From Alphaproteobacteria bacterium (lineage in GTDB: Bacteria; Pseudomonadota; Alphaproteobacteria; Rhodospirillales; Rhodospirillaceae): a stretch of DNA of 64,000 nucleotides. The DNA is taken from the NCBI GenBank assembly GCA_030835385.1, contig JAURPI010000005.1, positions 1 to 64,000 of the forward strand, in the 5' to 3' direction. Positions within the stretch are counted from its first letter, which is position 1; the number at the start of each line of letters is the position of its first letter. This document shows positions 1 through 10,363 of this stretch, one piece after another. The position numbers and the translations under genes are program-made. The notes under the pieces are model-generated. The model had not been told where the DNA came from. It did no database searches and was given only the letters and a program-made list of their open reading frames with translations.

Positions 1-973
1 AATAGCTCTGGATACGCCCGTATTGTTGGCACCGATGTCCGGTGTGACAGATCAGCCATTCCGGGCTTTGGTTCGCGGTTTTGGAGCTGGTTTGGTGTTC
101 TCTGAAATGATCGCCAGTCAGCAAATGATCAGAGCCCACAAAGATACGCTGCGCATGAGTACTGCTTGCGAAAGCGAAAAGCCCCTGGCGGTTCAACTTG
201 CTGGATGTGATCCTGCAGTTGTGGCTGAGGCAGCCCGTTTAAACCAAGACCGGGGAGCTGCTTTGATAGATATCAATATGGGCTGTCCCGTGAAGAAAGT
301 GGTGAAGGGGTGGGCCGGCTCTGCGCTCATGCGAAATGAAAGTCATGCCCTTAGTATTATTGAAGCCGTCGTTGAAGCTGTCGATCTACCAGTAACGTTG
401 AAGATGCGTCTTGGATGGGATCACGACAGTTTGAACGCTCCTTCGTTAGCGCGAAAGGCGGAGGCAGCAGGTATTCAGATGATTACGATCCATGGGCGCA
501 CTCGAATGCAAATGTACACAGGGTCAGCCGACTGGAGGGCGGTAGGATCTGTAAAGAGTGCGGTCGATGTGCCGGTGGTCGTTAACGGTGATATCAAAAC
601 GGAAGAAGACGCAGTTCAGGCATTAAATTTGTCGGGAGCGGATGGCGTTATGGTTGGCCGCGGGTGTTATGGCAAACCCTGGTTTCCGTCGCAGGTGTCT
701 CACTATCTAAAAACTGGTGAAAAGTTGCCTGACCCAATCCTCGATATTCGTCGCGATACGATGTTGGAACATTATGACGCAATTCTGTCCCACTACGGCA
801 CAGGTAAGGGAATAAGAGTAGCGCGTAAGCATCTTGCGTGGTCTGCGTATGGGTTACCTGGGGCAAACTCATTCCGGGCAGCTATCAATACTGAAACGGA
901 CTCAGAGACCGTAAAAACACACATCAAAGCCCTGTACGCTTTACAATTTGCGTCGCTTGCAGAGGCTGCCTAA
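1..973 (+). CDS. dusB: tRNA-dihydrouridine synthase DusB (NifR3), 5' end outside window
   Basis: FMN/NADPH-dependent reductase that converts uridines in the tRNA D-loop to dihydrouridine. The reading frame is open to the left edge: codons before the listed TTG still read [20 protein letters not shown], the typical DusB N-terminus, so the true start lies upstream and the gene is partial. Family motifs include [10 protein letters not shown] (the region of the catalytic Cys), [19 protein letters not shown] and [10 protein letters not shown] (FMN phosphate binding). The stop overlaps the ntrB start as TAATG, so the two are translationally coupled. In alphaproteobacteria this gene (nifR3) classically leads the ntrBC operon, which matches the context. 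Identification is secure; only the 5' end is missing. Confidence 0.96.
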   Translation, partial: IALDTPVLLAPMSGVTDQPFRALVRGFGAGLVFSEMIASQQMIRAHKDTLRMSTACESEKPLAVQLAGCDPAVVAEAARLNQDRGAALIDINMGCPVKKVVKGWAGSALMRNESHALSIIEAVVEAVDLPVTLKMRLGWDHDSLNAPSLARKAEAAGIQMITIHGRTRMQMYTGSADWRAVGSVKSAVDVPVVVNGDIKTEEDAVQALNLSGADGVMVGRGCYGKPWFPSQVSHYLKTGEKLPDPILDIRRDTMLEHYDAILSHYGTGKGIRVARKHLAWSAYGLPGANSFRAAINTETDSETVKTHIKALYALQFASLAEAA

Positions 974-2088
974 TGGCCGAAACTTCGCCAATTGTAGCTC
1001 TTGAGCACCCTATTCGTGCAGACGAAATTTTATCCGCGTTAGGTGCATCTACGTTCGTCGTCGATCAGGCATTTCGATTTCGATATGCGAATGGAGCTGC
1101 AGAGCAGTTGTTTCAGTCCAGTTCTGCCACGCTCATAGGCCAAAGTTTGGCAGACTTTTTGCCAACGGATGGCCCTGTACAGGCGTTGATTGAGCAAGTT
1201 TTTCGCGAACAAGCGCCGGTATCTGAATACGGGGTCTCGCTAAATACGCCAAAAACTGGAACCAGGGTGATGGCTGTTCATGCGGCACCCCTGATTGAAC
1301 GCAGTGACGCTGTTGTTGTGTCTCTTCAAGAACAAACCCGTGCGCTTAAAATTGGTCAGCAATTAGAGAATCGCCATAGTGTACGTTCCGTGACCGCGAT
1401 GGCAGCGCTGCTCGCTCATGAGGTAAAGAACCCGCTATCCGGGATACGCGGTGCTGCGCAGCTGTTGGAGCAAAACGCGGCCGGTGACGATATTCCACTG
1501 ACACAACTAATTCGTGATGAGGCTGATCGTATTGTCGCTCTGGTCGATCGGATGGAGGTTTTCTCCGATGATCGACCACTCGAACGCAAAGGGGTGAATA
1601 TTCACAGGGTGCTCGAGCATGTTCGACGTATTGCCGAGCATGGCTTTGGCAGTCGAGTTAGGTTTATTGAGAAGTATGACCCATCTTTGCCACACGTATA
1701 CGGCAATCGAGATCAGTTAATTCAAGTTTTTCTCAATCTCATTAAGAACTCAGTTGAGGCTATACCGAAGAGTGATGGTGAGATCACTATATCTACGGCC
1801 TATCAACCCGGCGTGCGTGTTAAAATTCCCGGGCAATCTAATCGGCTTCAACTTCCACTCGTTGTCAGCATCACAGACAACGGCGTAGGTATTCCAGAAG
1901 ACTTAAGTTCTCATTTGTTTGATCCGTTCGTTACAACAAAGTTGAACGGAAGCGGTCTTGGGCTTGCGCTGGTAGCAAAAATTGTTTCCGACCACGGTGG
2001 TGTCATAGAGTTTGAAACTGCTTCGCAGGGCACAACATTCAAGATAATGCTGCCCATTCTTACAGACCCTGAGGTGCCACATGACTGA
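973..2088 (+). CDS. ntrB: Nitrogen regulation sensor histidine kinase/phosphatase NtrB
   Basis: Cytoplasmic sensor kinase that phosphorylates and dephosphorylates NtrC in response to nitrogen status relayed by PII proteins (family knowledge). The 371 aa protein has an N-terminal PAS domain (about residues 15-125), a HisKA domain with the phospho-acceptor His in [20 protein letters not shown] (about residue 150), and a C-terminal HATPase domain with the N box ([10 protein letters not shown]), G1 box (DNGVGIP) and G2 box (GSGLGLALV). There are no membrane segments, as expected for NtrB rather than NtrY. The start overlaps the dusB stop and the stop overlaps the ntrC start by 8 bases, which indicates one operon. 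Confidence 0.97.
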   Translation: MAETSPIVALEHPIRADEILSALGASTFVVDQAFRFRYANGAAEQLFQSSSATLIGQSLADFLPTDGPVQALIEQVFREQAPVSEYGVSLNTPKTGTRVMAVHAAPLIERSDAVVVSLQEQTRALKIGQQLENRHSVRSVTAMAALLAHEVKNPLSGIRGAAQLLEQNAAGDDIPLTQLIRDEADRIVALVDRMEVFSDDRPLERKGVNIHRVLEHVRRIAEHGFGSRVRFIEKYDPSLPHVYGNRDQLIQVFLNLIKNSVEAIPKSDGEITISTAYQPGVRVKIPGQSNRLQLPLVVSITDNGVGIPEDLSSHLFDPFVTTKLNGSGLGLALVAKIVSDHGGVIEFETASQGTTFKIMLPILTDPEVPHD

Positions 2089-3520
2089 GGCATCTATTCT
2101 TGTTGCTGATGATGATACGGGCATTCGTACCGTTTTGAACCAAGCGTTGGGTAGGGCAGGCTATGCCGTGCGCTCGACCGGAAACGCGGCAACGTTGTGG
2201 AACTGGATCGAATCCGGGGACGGCGATTTAGTGATCACCGATGTGGTGATGCCTGACGAAAACGGACTTGACCTCATTCCTCGTATTCGCAAGTTGCGAC
2301 CGGATCTTCGGATAATAGTCATGAGCGCCCAAAACACTTTGCTTACTGCTGTAAAAGCAGCGGAGCGGGGAGCATTCGAATATCTTCCGAAACCGTTTGA
2401 TCTCAGTGAATTGGTGACGGTGGTAAAACGCGCACTTGATACACCGTCAGATAAACCCTCGAGCAAGTCGCATACGGACGATGAGGAACGTTTGCCTTTA
2501 ATTGGACGTTCGGCGGCGATGCAAGAGGTTTATAGATCGGTTGCACGTCTTATCAGTACAGATCTCACGGTTATGATCACGGGTGAATCTGGCACAGGTA
2601 AGGAGCTTGTTGCGCGCGCGCTGCATGATTATGGGCAACGTCGGTCTGGCCCATTTGTAGCTGTGAATATGGCGGCTATTCCACGTGAACTGATTGAAAG
2701 TGAACTGTTCGGGCACGAGAAGGGTGCTTTCACTGGGGCGGCGCAACGAACTTCAGGTAAGTTTGAGCAAGCCGCTAGTGGAACTTTATTTCTCGACGAA
2801 ATTGGCGACATGCCTTCAGAGGCGCAGACCCGGTTGCTGCGTGTTTTGCAAGAAGGTGAATACACCATTGTCGGTGGACGGAAGACAATCAAGGCTGATG
2901 TCAGAATTATCGCTGCGACGCACCGGGATCTTACCGAACTGATTAAGATGGGCTTGTTCAGAGAGGATCTGTACCACCGATTAAATGTTGTTCCTATGCG
3001 ATTACCAGCATTGCGCCAAAGAACGGAAGACATACCGGAATTGGTTCAGCATTTTCTTGCAGAAGCGGTCGCCGACGGCTTGCCAGAAAAAACTATCGAG
3101 CCGGCTGCGGTTGCGCGGATGAAGTCTTATCGTTGGCCTGGGAATGTCCGCGAATTAGAAAACACGGTGAAGCGATTAGCTGCTCTCTATGCCGAAGAGT
3201 CGTTAGGAATAGATGCGGTTGAGATGGAACTTGCCACTGTGTCTTCAACGCCATCATCCGATGAGACTTCGCAAGAAAACCTCACGGATGCCGTCGAAAA
3301 ACATCTCAATCAATATTTCTCCAGGTATGGAACCGATCTACCACCTGACGGTCTGTATGACCGTGTTCTTCGTGAAATTGAGCGCCCCCTTGTCTCGCTG
3401 ACGCTGAATGCGACGGCAGGCAATCAATTAAAAGCGGCGAGAGTGCTGGGGCTTAATCGCAACACTCTTCGGAAGAAGATCAAAGACCTTGATATTAACG
3501 TCATTCGTGGAATTGGTTAG
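2081..3520 (+). CDS. ntrC: Nitrogen regulation response regulator NtrC (sigma-54 activator)
   Basis: Enhancer-binding transcription activator of nitrogen-limitation genes, partner of NtrB. The 479 aa protein has a receiver domain (acidic DDD near residue 10, phospho-acceptor Asp in [13 protein letters not shown], conserved Lys in LPKPFD). It continues with an AAA+ domain carrying Walker A GESGTGKE, the sigma-54 contact loop GAFTGA, Walker [13 protein letters not shown], the arginine-finger region and [11 protein letters not shown] Fis-type helix-turn-helix lies at the C-terminus ([16 protein letters not shown]). With GAFTGA intact it should work with sigma-54, unlike the NtrX encoded downstream. 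It overlaps ntrB by 8 bases. Confidence 0.97.
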   Translation: MTEASILVADDDTGIRTVLNQALGRAGYAVRSTGNAATLWNWIESGDGDLVITDVVMPDENGLDLIPRIRKLRPDLRIIVMSAQNTLLTAVKAAERGAFEYLPKPFDLSELVTVVKRALDTPSDKPSSKSHTDDEERLPLIGRSAAMQEVYRSVARLISTDLTVMITGESGTGKELVARALHDYGQRRSGPFVAVNMAAIPRELIESELFGHEKGAFTGAAQRTSGKFEQAASGTLFLDEIGDMPSEAQTRLLRVLQEGEYTIVGGRKTIKADVRIIAATHRDLTELIKMGLFREDLYHRLNVVPMRLPALRQRTEDIPELVQHFLAEAVADGLPEKTIEPAAVARMKSYRWPGNVRELENTVKRLAALYAEESLGIDAVEMELATVSSTPSSDETSQENLTDAVEKHLNQYFSRYGTDLPPDGLYDRVLREIERPLVSLTLNATAGNQLKAARVLGLNRNTLRKKIKDLDINVIRGIG

Positions 3521-3562
3521 GACAAGTATCGACATGTACTGCCCAATTAAAATGACAAGGGA

Positions 3563-5875
3563 ATGGTGTTCCGAATGGAGGTAGCCCAACGACCATTGTC
3601 ACTGCGTCGTCTAAGTCTGCGGTTCATTATTTGGGCGCGGCGGACCAAGCTCGTCAATGCGTTGGCCATGATTTTATCATTGGCTGCGGTTGTATCAGGC
3701 GTGGCGACATACGCGGCACTTTCGAATTGGGGCGGAGAAGGTCCGAGTGCAAATACGGTCCTTATCCTCTTAAACATCGACTTGTTCCTATTATTAGCGC
3801 TTGGTGTTTTGGTGTCTCATCATGTGGCCCGGCTGTGGACCAATCGGCGCTCAGGAACGAGTGGCAGTCGTCTTCATGTGCGCTTAGCGCTTCTCTTCGG
3901 TGTAGTCGCGATTACTCCCGCCATCGTCATGATGGTTTTTGCCGCTCTGCTATTCACGCTTGGAGTTGAAAGTTGGTTCAGTGAGCGGGTGAGGACTGCA
4001 CTCGTTGAGTCTTCAGAAGTTGCAGAGGCCTACCTCGCAGAACACATTCAAGTGATCAGAGCAGATGCACTTTCAGTGGCAAGCGATATCAATCGGCAAT
4101 GGCCGCAACTAAATCGTTCAAATGATGTGTTGAATAGATTTCTCTCGACGCAAGCTGGGCTGCGCGGACTTACAGAGGCCGTAATTTTTCGCGAAGATAT
4201 GCAGGTTATTGCGAAGGCGGGATACACATTCGCGCTTCAAACAGGCGAGCAAATTCCGCTAAGCGTGATTGCTGAAGCAAATATGGGTGAAGTTGCAGTC
4301 TTAACGGGCGAGGGCGGTGACCGCGTGAGGGCGCTGGTACGGCTAGAGGCTTTGCCCGGGAATTATCTTTATGTCGGACGTTTCATCGATGCAACAGTGC
4401 TTGGCCGAGTGGCGCGCACACAGGATGCTGTCGACGAGTATTTGCTGTTAGAAGGCCGGCGCTCAGATATCGAGATCAGCTTTACGCTACTGTTTATTGT
4501 TGTCGCCCTATTGTTGCTAATAGCGTCGGTTTGGTTTGGTCTTACCTTAGCAACAAGATTAGCAAAACCGATCGTAGATCTCATTGAGGCGTCAGAGCGG
4601 GTTCGCCGCGGTGATCTATCTGTACGTGTGGAGGAAAAAGCGACCAGCGACGAGATCGCTTCACTTGGCCGCGCGTTTAACCGTATGACAAGCCGCCTTG
4701 GCACTCAACGGGAAGCCTTGGTTGAAGCGAACAGCCAACTAGATGAGCGTCGTCGTTTCACAGAAGCAGTGCTGTCGGGTGTAACTGCAGGAGTCATCGG
4801 TCTTGACCCGGCGGGCAACATAACTTTACCCAACAGAGCTGCGTCGGACCTTCTTGGGGTCTCATTGAATGATAGTGTCGGAGTACCCCTTTCAGATTTT
4901 GTGCCTGAATTTGTGCCACTGATAGAAGAAGTTAAAGCGAATAGAGACCGGACGATTGAACGAGAGACGCGTGTAAAACGCGGCGGTAAACCAAGAGTGT
5001 TTCTGGTCCGGCTCACCGTTGAGCAAACCGATAATCGTGTCGTTGGATTTGTCTTTACCTTTGACGATATAACTGAGCTGCAAGCCGCGCAGCGGAAAGC
5101 CGCGTGGGCAGATGTGGCTAGGCGCATCGCGCACGAAATTAAGAATCCACTGACACCCATTCAACTTTCAGCGGAGCGACTTAAGAAGCGATACCTGTTA
5201 CGTGTCGGCGACGATACCGGGGCGTTTGAGTTGTGTACGGACACAATTATCCGGCACGTTAGTGAGATCGGTCAGATGGTCGATGAATTCTCATCCTTTG
5301 CGCGCATGCCGCAACCCTCAATGGCGGTCACTGACCTCGCAGAGTTAGTGCGAAGTGCAGTTGTTTTACCGCAAACCGCCTACCGTCATATTTCGATACA
5401 GCTCTCAGCACCGTCCGATGAAATTTTGATCAATAGTGATGCGCCGCAAATACGACAAGCGATTGCTAACATCCTAAAAAACGCTGTAGAGGCAATTGAA
5501 GCAAAGACGGGCGGAAGTCGCGAAAAGGATTCAGGACAGATTACTGTCGAGGTGGGTGCCAGCAATAATGAAGCTTTCGTCGAAGTAACGGATAATGGTG
5601 TTGGTTTACCCGAAGATGATGTCAGGCAAAGACTAACCGAGCCATACATTACGACCCGTTCTAAAGGGACAGGGCTTGGGCTTGCTATCGTATGGAAGAT
5701 TATCGAAGACCATCGGGGTAGGCTCATTATGGAAGATGCACCTGGCGGCGGTGCCAAAGTCCTGTTTCGTTTTCCGATGGTCGACCAGTCTTCTACTGCT
5801 GTTAAAGTGATGACCGGCGACAATCAATTAAGCTCTAAAGAACCGAGCATTAAAATCACTGCAAAGAGTGCGTAG
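3563..5875 (+). CDS. ntrY: Membrane sensor histidine kinase NtrY
   Basis: Membrane-bound sensor kinase of the NtrY/NtrX system, implicated in nitrogen, nitrate and redox/microaerobic control in alphaproteobacteria. The 770 aa protein has about three N-terminal membrane segments (roughly residues 32-53, 65-92 and 104-140), a periplasmic region of about 150 aa, another membrane segment (about 302-328), a HAMP domain (LAKPIVDLIEASERVRRGDL), a PAS domain, HisKA (VARRIAHEIKNPLTPIQLS) and HATPase (NILKNAVEAIE, DNGVGLP, GTGLGLAIV). Two in-frame ATGs (3563 and 3575) are both plausible starts; the purine-rich stretch before 3563 sits too close to it, so 3575 is possible. ntrX follows 5 bases after the stop. 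Confidence 0.95.
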   Translation: MVFRMEVAQRPLSLRRLSLRFIIWARRTKLVNALAMILSLAAVVSGVATYAALSNWGGEGPSANTVLILLNIDLFLLLALGVLVSHHVARLWTNRRSGTSGSRLHVRLALLFGVVAITPAIVMMVFAALLFTLGVESWFSERVRTALVESSEVAEAYLAEHIQVIRADALSVASDINRQWPQLNRSNDVLNRFLSTQAGLRGLTEAVIFREDMQVIAKAGYTFALQTGEQIPLSVIAEANMGEVAVLTGEGGDRVRALVRLEALPGNYLYVGRFIDATVLGRVARTQDAVDEYLLLEGRRSDIEISFTLLFIVVALLLLIASVWFGLTLATRLAKPIVDLIEASERVRRGDLSVRVEEKATSDEIASLGRAFNRMTSRLGTQREALVEANSQLDERRRFTEAVLSGVTAGVIGLDPAGNITLPNRAASDLLGVSLNDSVGVPLSDFVPEFVPLIEEVKANRDRTIERETRVKRGGKPRVFLVRLTVEQTDNRVVGFVFTFDDITELQAAQRKAAWADVARRIAHEIKNPLTPIQLSAERLKKRYLLRVGDDTGAFELCTDTIIRHVSEIGQMVDEFSSFARMPQPSMAVTDLAELVRSAVVLPQTAYRHISIQLSAPSDEILINSDAPQIRQAIANILKNAVEAIEAKTGGSREKDSGQITVEVGASNNEAFVEVTDNGVGLPEDDVRQRLTEPYITTRSKGTGLGLAIVWKIIEDHRGRLIMEDAPGGGAKVLFRFPMVDQSSTAVKVMTGDNQLSSKEPSIKITAKSA

Positions 5876-5880
5876 AGAAT

Positions 5881-7299
5881 ATGTCTGCAGATATACTGAT
5901 AGTTGACGACGAAACAGATATCCGTGTTCTGATTGCTGGGGTTTTGGGAGACGAAGGATATAGTACACGACAGGCCGGAAATGCCGAGCAGGCGTTAGAG
6001 GAGGTAAGGGCCAGGGCGCCATCTGTCATACTTTTGGACATTTGGTTAGAGGGAAGCTCCATGGATGGCATGGAGTTGCTTAAAGCGATCAAACGACTTC
6101 GCCCGCAGACTCAGGTCATCATGATCAGCGGTCACGGCACGATTGAAACTGCGGTCAAGGCAATGAAGCTAGGCGCCTACGAGTTTATAGAAAAGCCGTT
6201 CCAGTCAGATCGCCTTCTTTTGCTTGTCGAACGGGCGATCGAAGCGGCTAAATTACGGCGGGAAAATCTCGAACTTCGGTCCCGAGCGGGAGGCCCTGAA
6301 GACTTAATTGGTGCCTGCACGTCGATAACAAGTTTGAGTAGAACGATTGAAAGAGTCGGACCGACAGGATCACGTGTGCTCATTACTGGACCGGCGGGTT
6401 CGGGCAAGGAGATTGTCGCCCGCCTAATTCATCGAAATTCAAAGAGGTCTGGTGCACCGTTTGTTGTAGTCAATTGTGCGTCTCTTCAACCAGATCGCTT
6501 GCAAGAGTATCTGTTTGGTGGAAATGAAAGCTCTGCCAACGGTGGTGTTTTTGATCAAGCAGATGGCGGTACATTACTGTTGGACGAAGTTGCCGACATG
6601 CCGTTGGAAACCCAGAGCCGCATCATTCGAATTTTACAAGAGCAAAGGTTTGAAAGAGGTCACGGGCAAGGACAAGTCGAAGTTGATGTTAGGGTTATTT
6701 CGACAACCAACCGTGATCTAAAGCAAGAAATACGAGACGGCCGTTTTAGAGAAGAATTGTTTTATCGATTGGCCGTGGTTCCGGTTGACGTGCCGTCGCT
6801 CTCAGATCGACGGGAAGATATACCTGATTTAGCAAGATACTTTATGGAACGGGGCGCTCAGACTGCCGGCATCCAGCCACGGACAATCGCTGAAGATACA
6901 ATTGCGGCTTTACAAACCCATCCGTGGCCAGGCAATGCCAGGCAACTCCGTAACGTTATTGACTGGCTTTTGATAATGGCTCCAGGGGATGGGTCAGACC
7001 CAATTCGCGCAGAAATGTTACCCGCCGATTTATCCAGTGATGCCCCGCAAATGCTGCGACTGGAGCGTTCTGACGAGATCATGATGCTGCCACTTCGCGA
7101 TGCACGGGAAATGTTTGAGCGAGAATATATGATGGCTCAGGTAATTAGATACGGTGGTAATATATCGCGCACGGCTGAGTTTGTTGGTATGGAGCGCTCG
7201 GCGCTGCACCGTAAGCTCAAGTCTCTTGGTGTAACGACCGAAGTTCGGTTGCTGCGGGAAGGCGCGAGTGACAACTCAAAAAAAGCCGCAGAGTATTAG
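5881..7299 (+). CDS. ntrX: Response regulator NtrX (NtrC-like, lacks GAFTGA)
   Basis: Response regulator partner of NtrY. The 472 aa protein has a receiver domain (DDE near residue 10, Asp in VILLDIWLEGSSMDGMELL, Lys in EFIEKPFQ), an AAA+ core with Walker A GPAGSGKE and Walker B GGTLLLDEVADMP, and a C-terminal Fis-like HTH (ISRTAEFVGMERSALHRKL). The loop where NtrC has GAFTGA reads GGNESSANGGVFDQADGG, so the sigma-54 contact motif is missing. This is known for the NtrX family and suggests it does not act as a classical sigma-54 activator. Five bases separate it from ntrY; trkA follows by about 20 bases on the same strand. Confidence 0.95.
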   Translation: MSADILIVDDETDIRVLIAGVLGDEGYSTRQAGNAEQALEEVRARAPSVILLDIWLEGSSMDGMELLKAIKRLRPQTQVIMISGHGTIETAVKAMKLGAYEFIEKPFQSDRLLLLVERAIEAAKLRRENLELRSRAGGPEDLIGACTSITSLSRTIERVGPTGSRVLITGPAGSGKEIVARLIHRNSKRSGAPFVVVNCASLQPDRLQEYLFGGNESSANGGVFDQADGGTLLLDEVADMPLETQSRIIRILQEQRFERGHGQGQVEVDVRVISTTNRDLKQEIRDGRFREELFYRLAVVPVDVPSLSDRREDIPDLARYFMERGAQTAGIQPRTIAEDTIAALQTHPWPGNARQLRNVIDWLLIMAPGDGSDPIRAEMLPADLSSDAPQMLRLERSDEIMMLPLRDAREMFEREYMMAQVIRYGGNISRTAEFVGMERSALHRKLKSLGVTTEVRLLREGASDNSKKAAEY

Positions 7300-7320
7300 T
7301 TCCAAGGGCGAGGGAAAGCA

Positions 7321-8697
7321 ATGAAAGTCGTTATTTGTGGAGCCGGTGAAGTTGGCTCCAATATTGCACGCTATCTCGCGACTGAAACCAATGATGTGAC
7401 GGTTGTTGATCAGAGCCCTGAGCTCATTCGGCAGCTTTCTGAATCATTTGACGTAACTGGGCTCGTCGGTCATGCCTCACAGCCTGATGTGCTCGAGCGT
7501 GCCGGTATTGAAGATGCGGACATGATTATCGCAGTTACATTTACTGACGAAGTGAACATGATTGCCTGTCAGGTCGCTCATTCCTTGTTTGGTGTACCTA
7601 CTAAAATTGCACGAATACGCAGCCAAAGTTACTTGCAGCCCATGTGGGCTAACATGTTTACCCGTGATCACCTTCCCATCGATGTTGTGATTTCGCCCGA
7701 AATTGAGATTGCCCGTGCGGTGACTCGACGTTTGGAGGTGCCCGGTGCGACAGAAGTTATTCCACTGTCTGATGACAAAGTGAGGCTGATTGGTGTGCGT
7801 GTCACAGATGAGACGCCGCTTATCAATACGCCATTACGACAGTTAACCAGTTTATTTCCTGAGATGCAGATCATCATCGTCGGAATTAAACGTGGAGACA
7901 CATCTATCGTTCCTCATGCGGAAGACGAAATGTTTCCCGGTGACGACGTCTATTTTGTTGTTGCATCAGATCAATGTGAACGCGCGATGGCAGCCTTTGG
8001 TCATGAAGAGCCTGAGACGCGACGCGCTGTCATATTTGGTGGCGGTAACATTGGCCTGTTTCTGGCTCAAGAACTTGAAAGAGTTCATTCAGAAATCAAC
8101 GTCAAGATTATTGAGTTGAACCGACAGCGGGCGGAAGTCGTGTCCGCCGAATTAAAGAATGCTGTGGTGATTAACGGAAACATTCTTGAGCCGGATATCC
8201 TTTACGAATCCGGGGTTGATAAGTCTGAGACGGTTATTGCTGTAACGGAGGACGATGAGACCAATATTCTAGCCTCTCTACTAGCCAAGAAATGTGGTGC
8301 GCAACGTGCGATTACCCTAGTTAACAAGTCGACCTATAACCCGTTGATGGGGCCACTTGGTGTTGACGTCGTGGTCAATCCGAGGTCCATAACCGTGTCG
8401 CAGATTCTCTCCCATGTTCGACGTGGCCGTGTTCATTCAGCCTATTCTGTTCAGGAGAATTTTGGCGAACTGATCGAAGCTGATGCCATGGAAACGTCAA
8501 TTTTGGTTGGTAAACCTTTAAAAGAGGTCGACTTACCAGATAAGACTCGCGTTGGAGCCATCATTCGAGATGGTCACATTATTGTACCCAGACCACAAAC
8601 GGTCATTGAAGGGGGAGACCGGATAATCCTTTTCGCAGCGACAGAAGCCGTGCGTAAGGTTGAGAAATTATTCTCGGTCCTCCTAGAGTACTTCTAG
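7321..8697 (+). CDS. trkA: Trk system potassium uptake peripheral protein TrkA
   Basis: Cytoplasmic NAD(H)-binding regulatory subunit that gates the TrkH/TrkG potassium channel. The 458 aa protein has the duplicated layout of full-length TrkA: two Rossmann RCK-N domains (MKVVICGAGEVGSNIARYLA at residue 1 and RRAVIFGGGNIGLFLAQEL at about 235), each followed by an RCK-C domain (about 140-220 and 375-455). The ATG at 7321 is preceded by GGGAAAG-type purines. The gene is regularly found after ntrX in alphaproteobacteria. No trkH lies in the window, so the channel subunit must be elsewhere. Confidence 0.96.
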   Translation: MKVVICGAGEVGSNIARYLATETNDVTVVDQSPELIRQLSESFDVTGLVGHASQPDVLERAGIEDADMIIAVTFTDEVNMIACQVAHSLFGVPTKIARIRSQSYLQPMWANMFTRDHLPIDVVISPEIEIARAVTRRLEVPGATEVIPLSDDKVRLIGVRVTDETPLINTPLRQLTSLFPEMQIIIVGIKRGDTSIVPHAEDEMFPGDDVYFVVASDQCERAMAAFGHEEPETRRAVIFGGGNIGLFLAQELERVHSEINVKIIELNRQRAEVVSAELKNAVVINGNILEPDILYESGVDKSETVIAVTEDDETNILASLLAKKCGAQRAITLVNKSTYNPLMGPLGVDVVVNPRSITVSQILSHVRRGRVHSAYSVQENFGELIEADAMETSILVGKPLKEVDLPDKTRVGAIIRDGHIIVPRPQTVIEGGDRIILFAATEAVRKVEKLFSVLLEYF

Positions 8698-8704
8698 AAA
8701 TACC

Positions 8705-9586
8705 ATGACTCGTTTCGCGTATGTCAACGGCCGCTATGAGACACAAAGCGCGGCTTCAGTCTCGATTGAAGATCGTGGGTATCAATTCGCAGATGGAGTT
8801 TACGAGGTCGTTGCATTGTGGAACGGCTGCCCAATTGACCTATTAGGCCATATGGATCGACTAGAACGGTCAATGGCAGAGGTGCAGTTTCCCAACCCGC
8901 CTTCACGAATGGCATTAAAAGTTATTGCTCGGGAGCTTGTCCGCCTCAATAGGATCCGAACAGGTATTCTCTATATTCAGATCAATCGAGGTGCTGCTCC
9001 TAGAAACCATCCTTTCCCAGGCGATCATATCAACTGTTCAGTTGTCATGACGGTCCGGCACGGCCTCGGTCCGTCAGACACAGAAATTGAGAACGGTGTA
9101 GCTCTAAAAGTTGAAGAGGATCAGCGGTGGCGAAGAAGGGACATAAAAACAATTGGTCTATTGCCCAATGTTCTGACCAAGCAAGCTGCAAAATCTGTTG
9201 GTGCATTTGAGGCTTTGTTAGTTAATCCTGATGGAACAGTGACAGAAGCGAGTGCCGCTAATGTTTGGCTTGTGGACGCGGGCGGCGATCTTGTGACTCG
9301 TCCGCTGGGCCTAGATATTTTAGGTGGCATTACGCGGGCGCGGGTTATGGCGCTAGCGGCAGATGCCGGTCGAAAGGTGCGTGAAGCAACGTTTACTCTT
9401 GATCAGGTGTTAGCAGCACGTGAAGTTTTCCTGACGGGGACCACAACCTTTGTTTTGCCGGTTACCAAAATTGACCACACAGTGATTGCTAACGGGCATC
9501 CGGGTGAAATCGCTTGCGATCTTCGAGATCGTTACCAGGCGTTTCTAAATGCTCACGAACCAGATACAAGCTGGCATGTCGGCTGA
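8705..9586 (+). CDS. D-amino-acid transaminase-like class IV aminotransferase
   Basis: PLP-dependent fold-type IV aminotransferase of 293 aa. The N-terminus FAYVNGRYETQSAASVSIED is typical of D-alanine/D-amino acid transaminase. The PLP lysine lies in LLPNVLTKQAAKSVGAFEAL, and EASAANVWLVD and FLTGTTTFVLPV are the usual cofactor-binding segments. By family the reaction is reversible transfer between D-amino acids and 2-oxoglutarate, but branched-chain aminotransferase and aminodeoxychorismate lyase share the fold. The conserved position between trkA and hfq in alphaproteobacteria supports a D-amino acid transaminase (dat) assignment. It begins 7 bases after trkA and overlaps the following HAD gene. 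Confidence 0.88.
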   Translation: MTRFAYVNGRYETQSAASVSIEDRGYQFADGVYEVVALWNGCPIDLLGHMDRLERSMAEVQFPNPPSRMALKVIARELVRLNRIRTGILYIQINRGAAPRNHPFPGDHINCSVVMTVRHGLGPSDTEIENGVALKVEEDQRWRRRDIKTIGLLPNVLTKQAAKSVGAFEALLVNPDGTVTEASAANVWLVDAGGDLVTRPLGLDILGGITRARVMALAADAGRKVREATFTLDQVLAAREVFLTGTTTFVLPVTKIDHTVIANGHPGEIACDLRDRYQAFLNAHEPDTSWHVG

Positions 9587-10244
9587 GAAAGAAGGGACCG
9601 CGCTGGCAAAGCCTGAAGCCATCTTATTCGATTGGGATGGAACACTCGTTGACAGCCACCCGGTTCTAGCGGCCGCGATGAATCACACGTTGGAATTTTA
9701 CGGTCGTGAACCATGGACCTATGAACAGTGGCAAGCATGGTTAGGTCTGTCCGCTCGGGACGCATTTCCAAAAGAGTTTGGCGAAGACTGGCAACAAGCG
9801 CGAACCATTTATCTCGACGCCTACGGAAAGCTACATTTGGAAAAAATCCAGTTGCTTGAGGGTGCAACCGAATTGATCACCATGCTGGCGAATGAGTCTG
9901 TTCCGCTTGCCGTCGTTAGCAATAAAACCGGTCACTACCTCCGCGCTGAAGCGGCGCATTTTGGATGGCAGGACACGTTCTCCGCTTTGGTTGGATCAGG
10001 TGATAGTCAGCGTGACAAACCGGCTACTGATCCAGTTTATGACGCGATGCGCCCTATGGACCTTCAGCCGGGAAAAACGACTTGGTTTATCGGCGATAAT
10101 GATGTCGATGTGGCCTGCGGTCGCGCTGCGGAATGCACAACAATTTTGGTTGGTGAGGGGTACCCAGACTCAGACCCGGACCACAGAGTGAGAGGTCTAG
10201 TCGCGCTTCGAAACTTGATTCTCGAGAAGCTCAAATCGGATTAA
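9576..10244 (+). CDS. HAD-superfamily phosphatase (phosphoglycolate phosphatase-like)
   Basis: Haloacid dehalogenase-type hydrolase of about 222 aa. Motif I is ILFDWDGTLVDSHPV (nucleophile Asp), motif II is AVVSNKT, motif III is the Lys in QRDKPATDP, and motif IV is WFIGDNDVDVACG. The layout with a helical cap after motif I fits the Gph/PGP-like subfamily. The ATG at 9576 is chosen because it overlaps the previous stop as ATGTCGGCTGA (11 bases); the ORF track's ATG at 9549 would create a longer overlap. The natural substrate cannot be read from sequence; phosphoglycolate or a nucleotide are candidates. Confidence 0.85.
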   Translation: MSAEKEGTALAKPEAILFDWDGTLVDSHPVLAAAMNHTLEFYGREPWTYEQWQAWLGLSARDAFPKEFGEDWQQARTIYLDAYGKLHLEKIQLLEGATELITMLANESVPLAVVSNKTGHYLRAEAAHFGWQDTFSALVGSGDSQRDKPATDPVYDAMRPMDLQPGKTTWFIGDNDVDVACGRAAECTTILVGEGYPDSDPDHRVRGLVALRNLILEKLKSD

Positions 10245-10363
10245 ATCAGCTCTCAGTGAGAGACGTGGTTGACCCACTCGAAAGAAACCCTCTAGATACG
10301 GGGGCAAGTCCGCGCACAATCAATGCCACCGGATAAAAAAGAAAATAATCAAGGTGTTAACCT

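Noticed and set aside
648-872. Minus-strand ORF of 74 aa inside dusB
   Set aside because: Shadow frame of a well-conserved gene; composition and position give no support.
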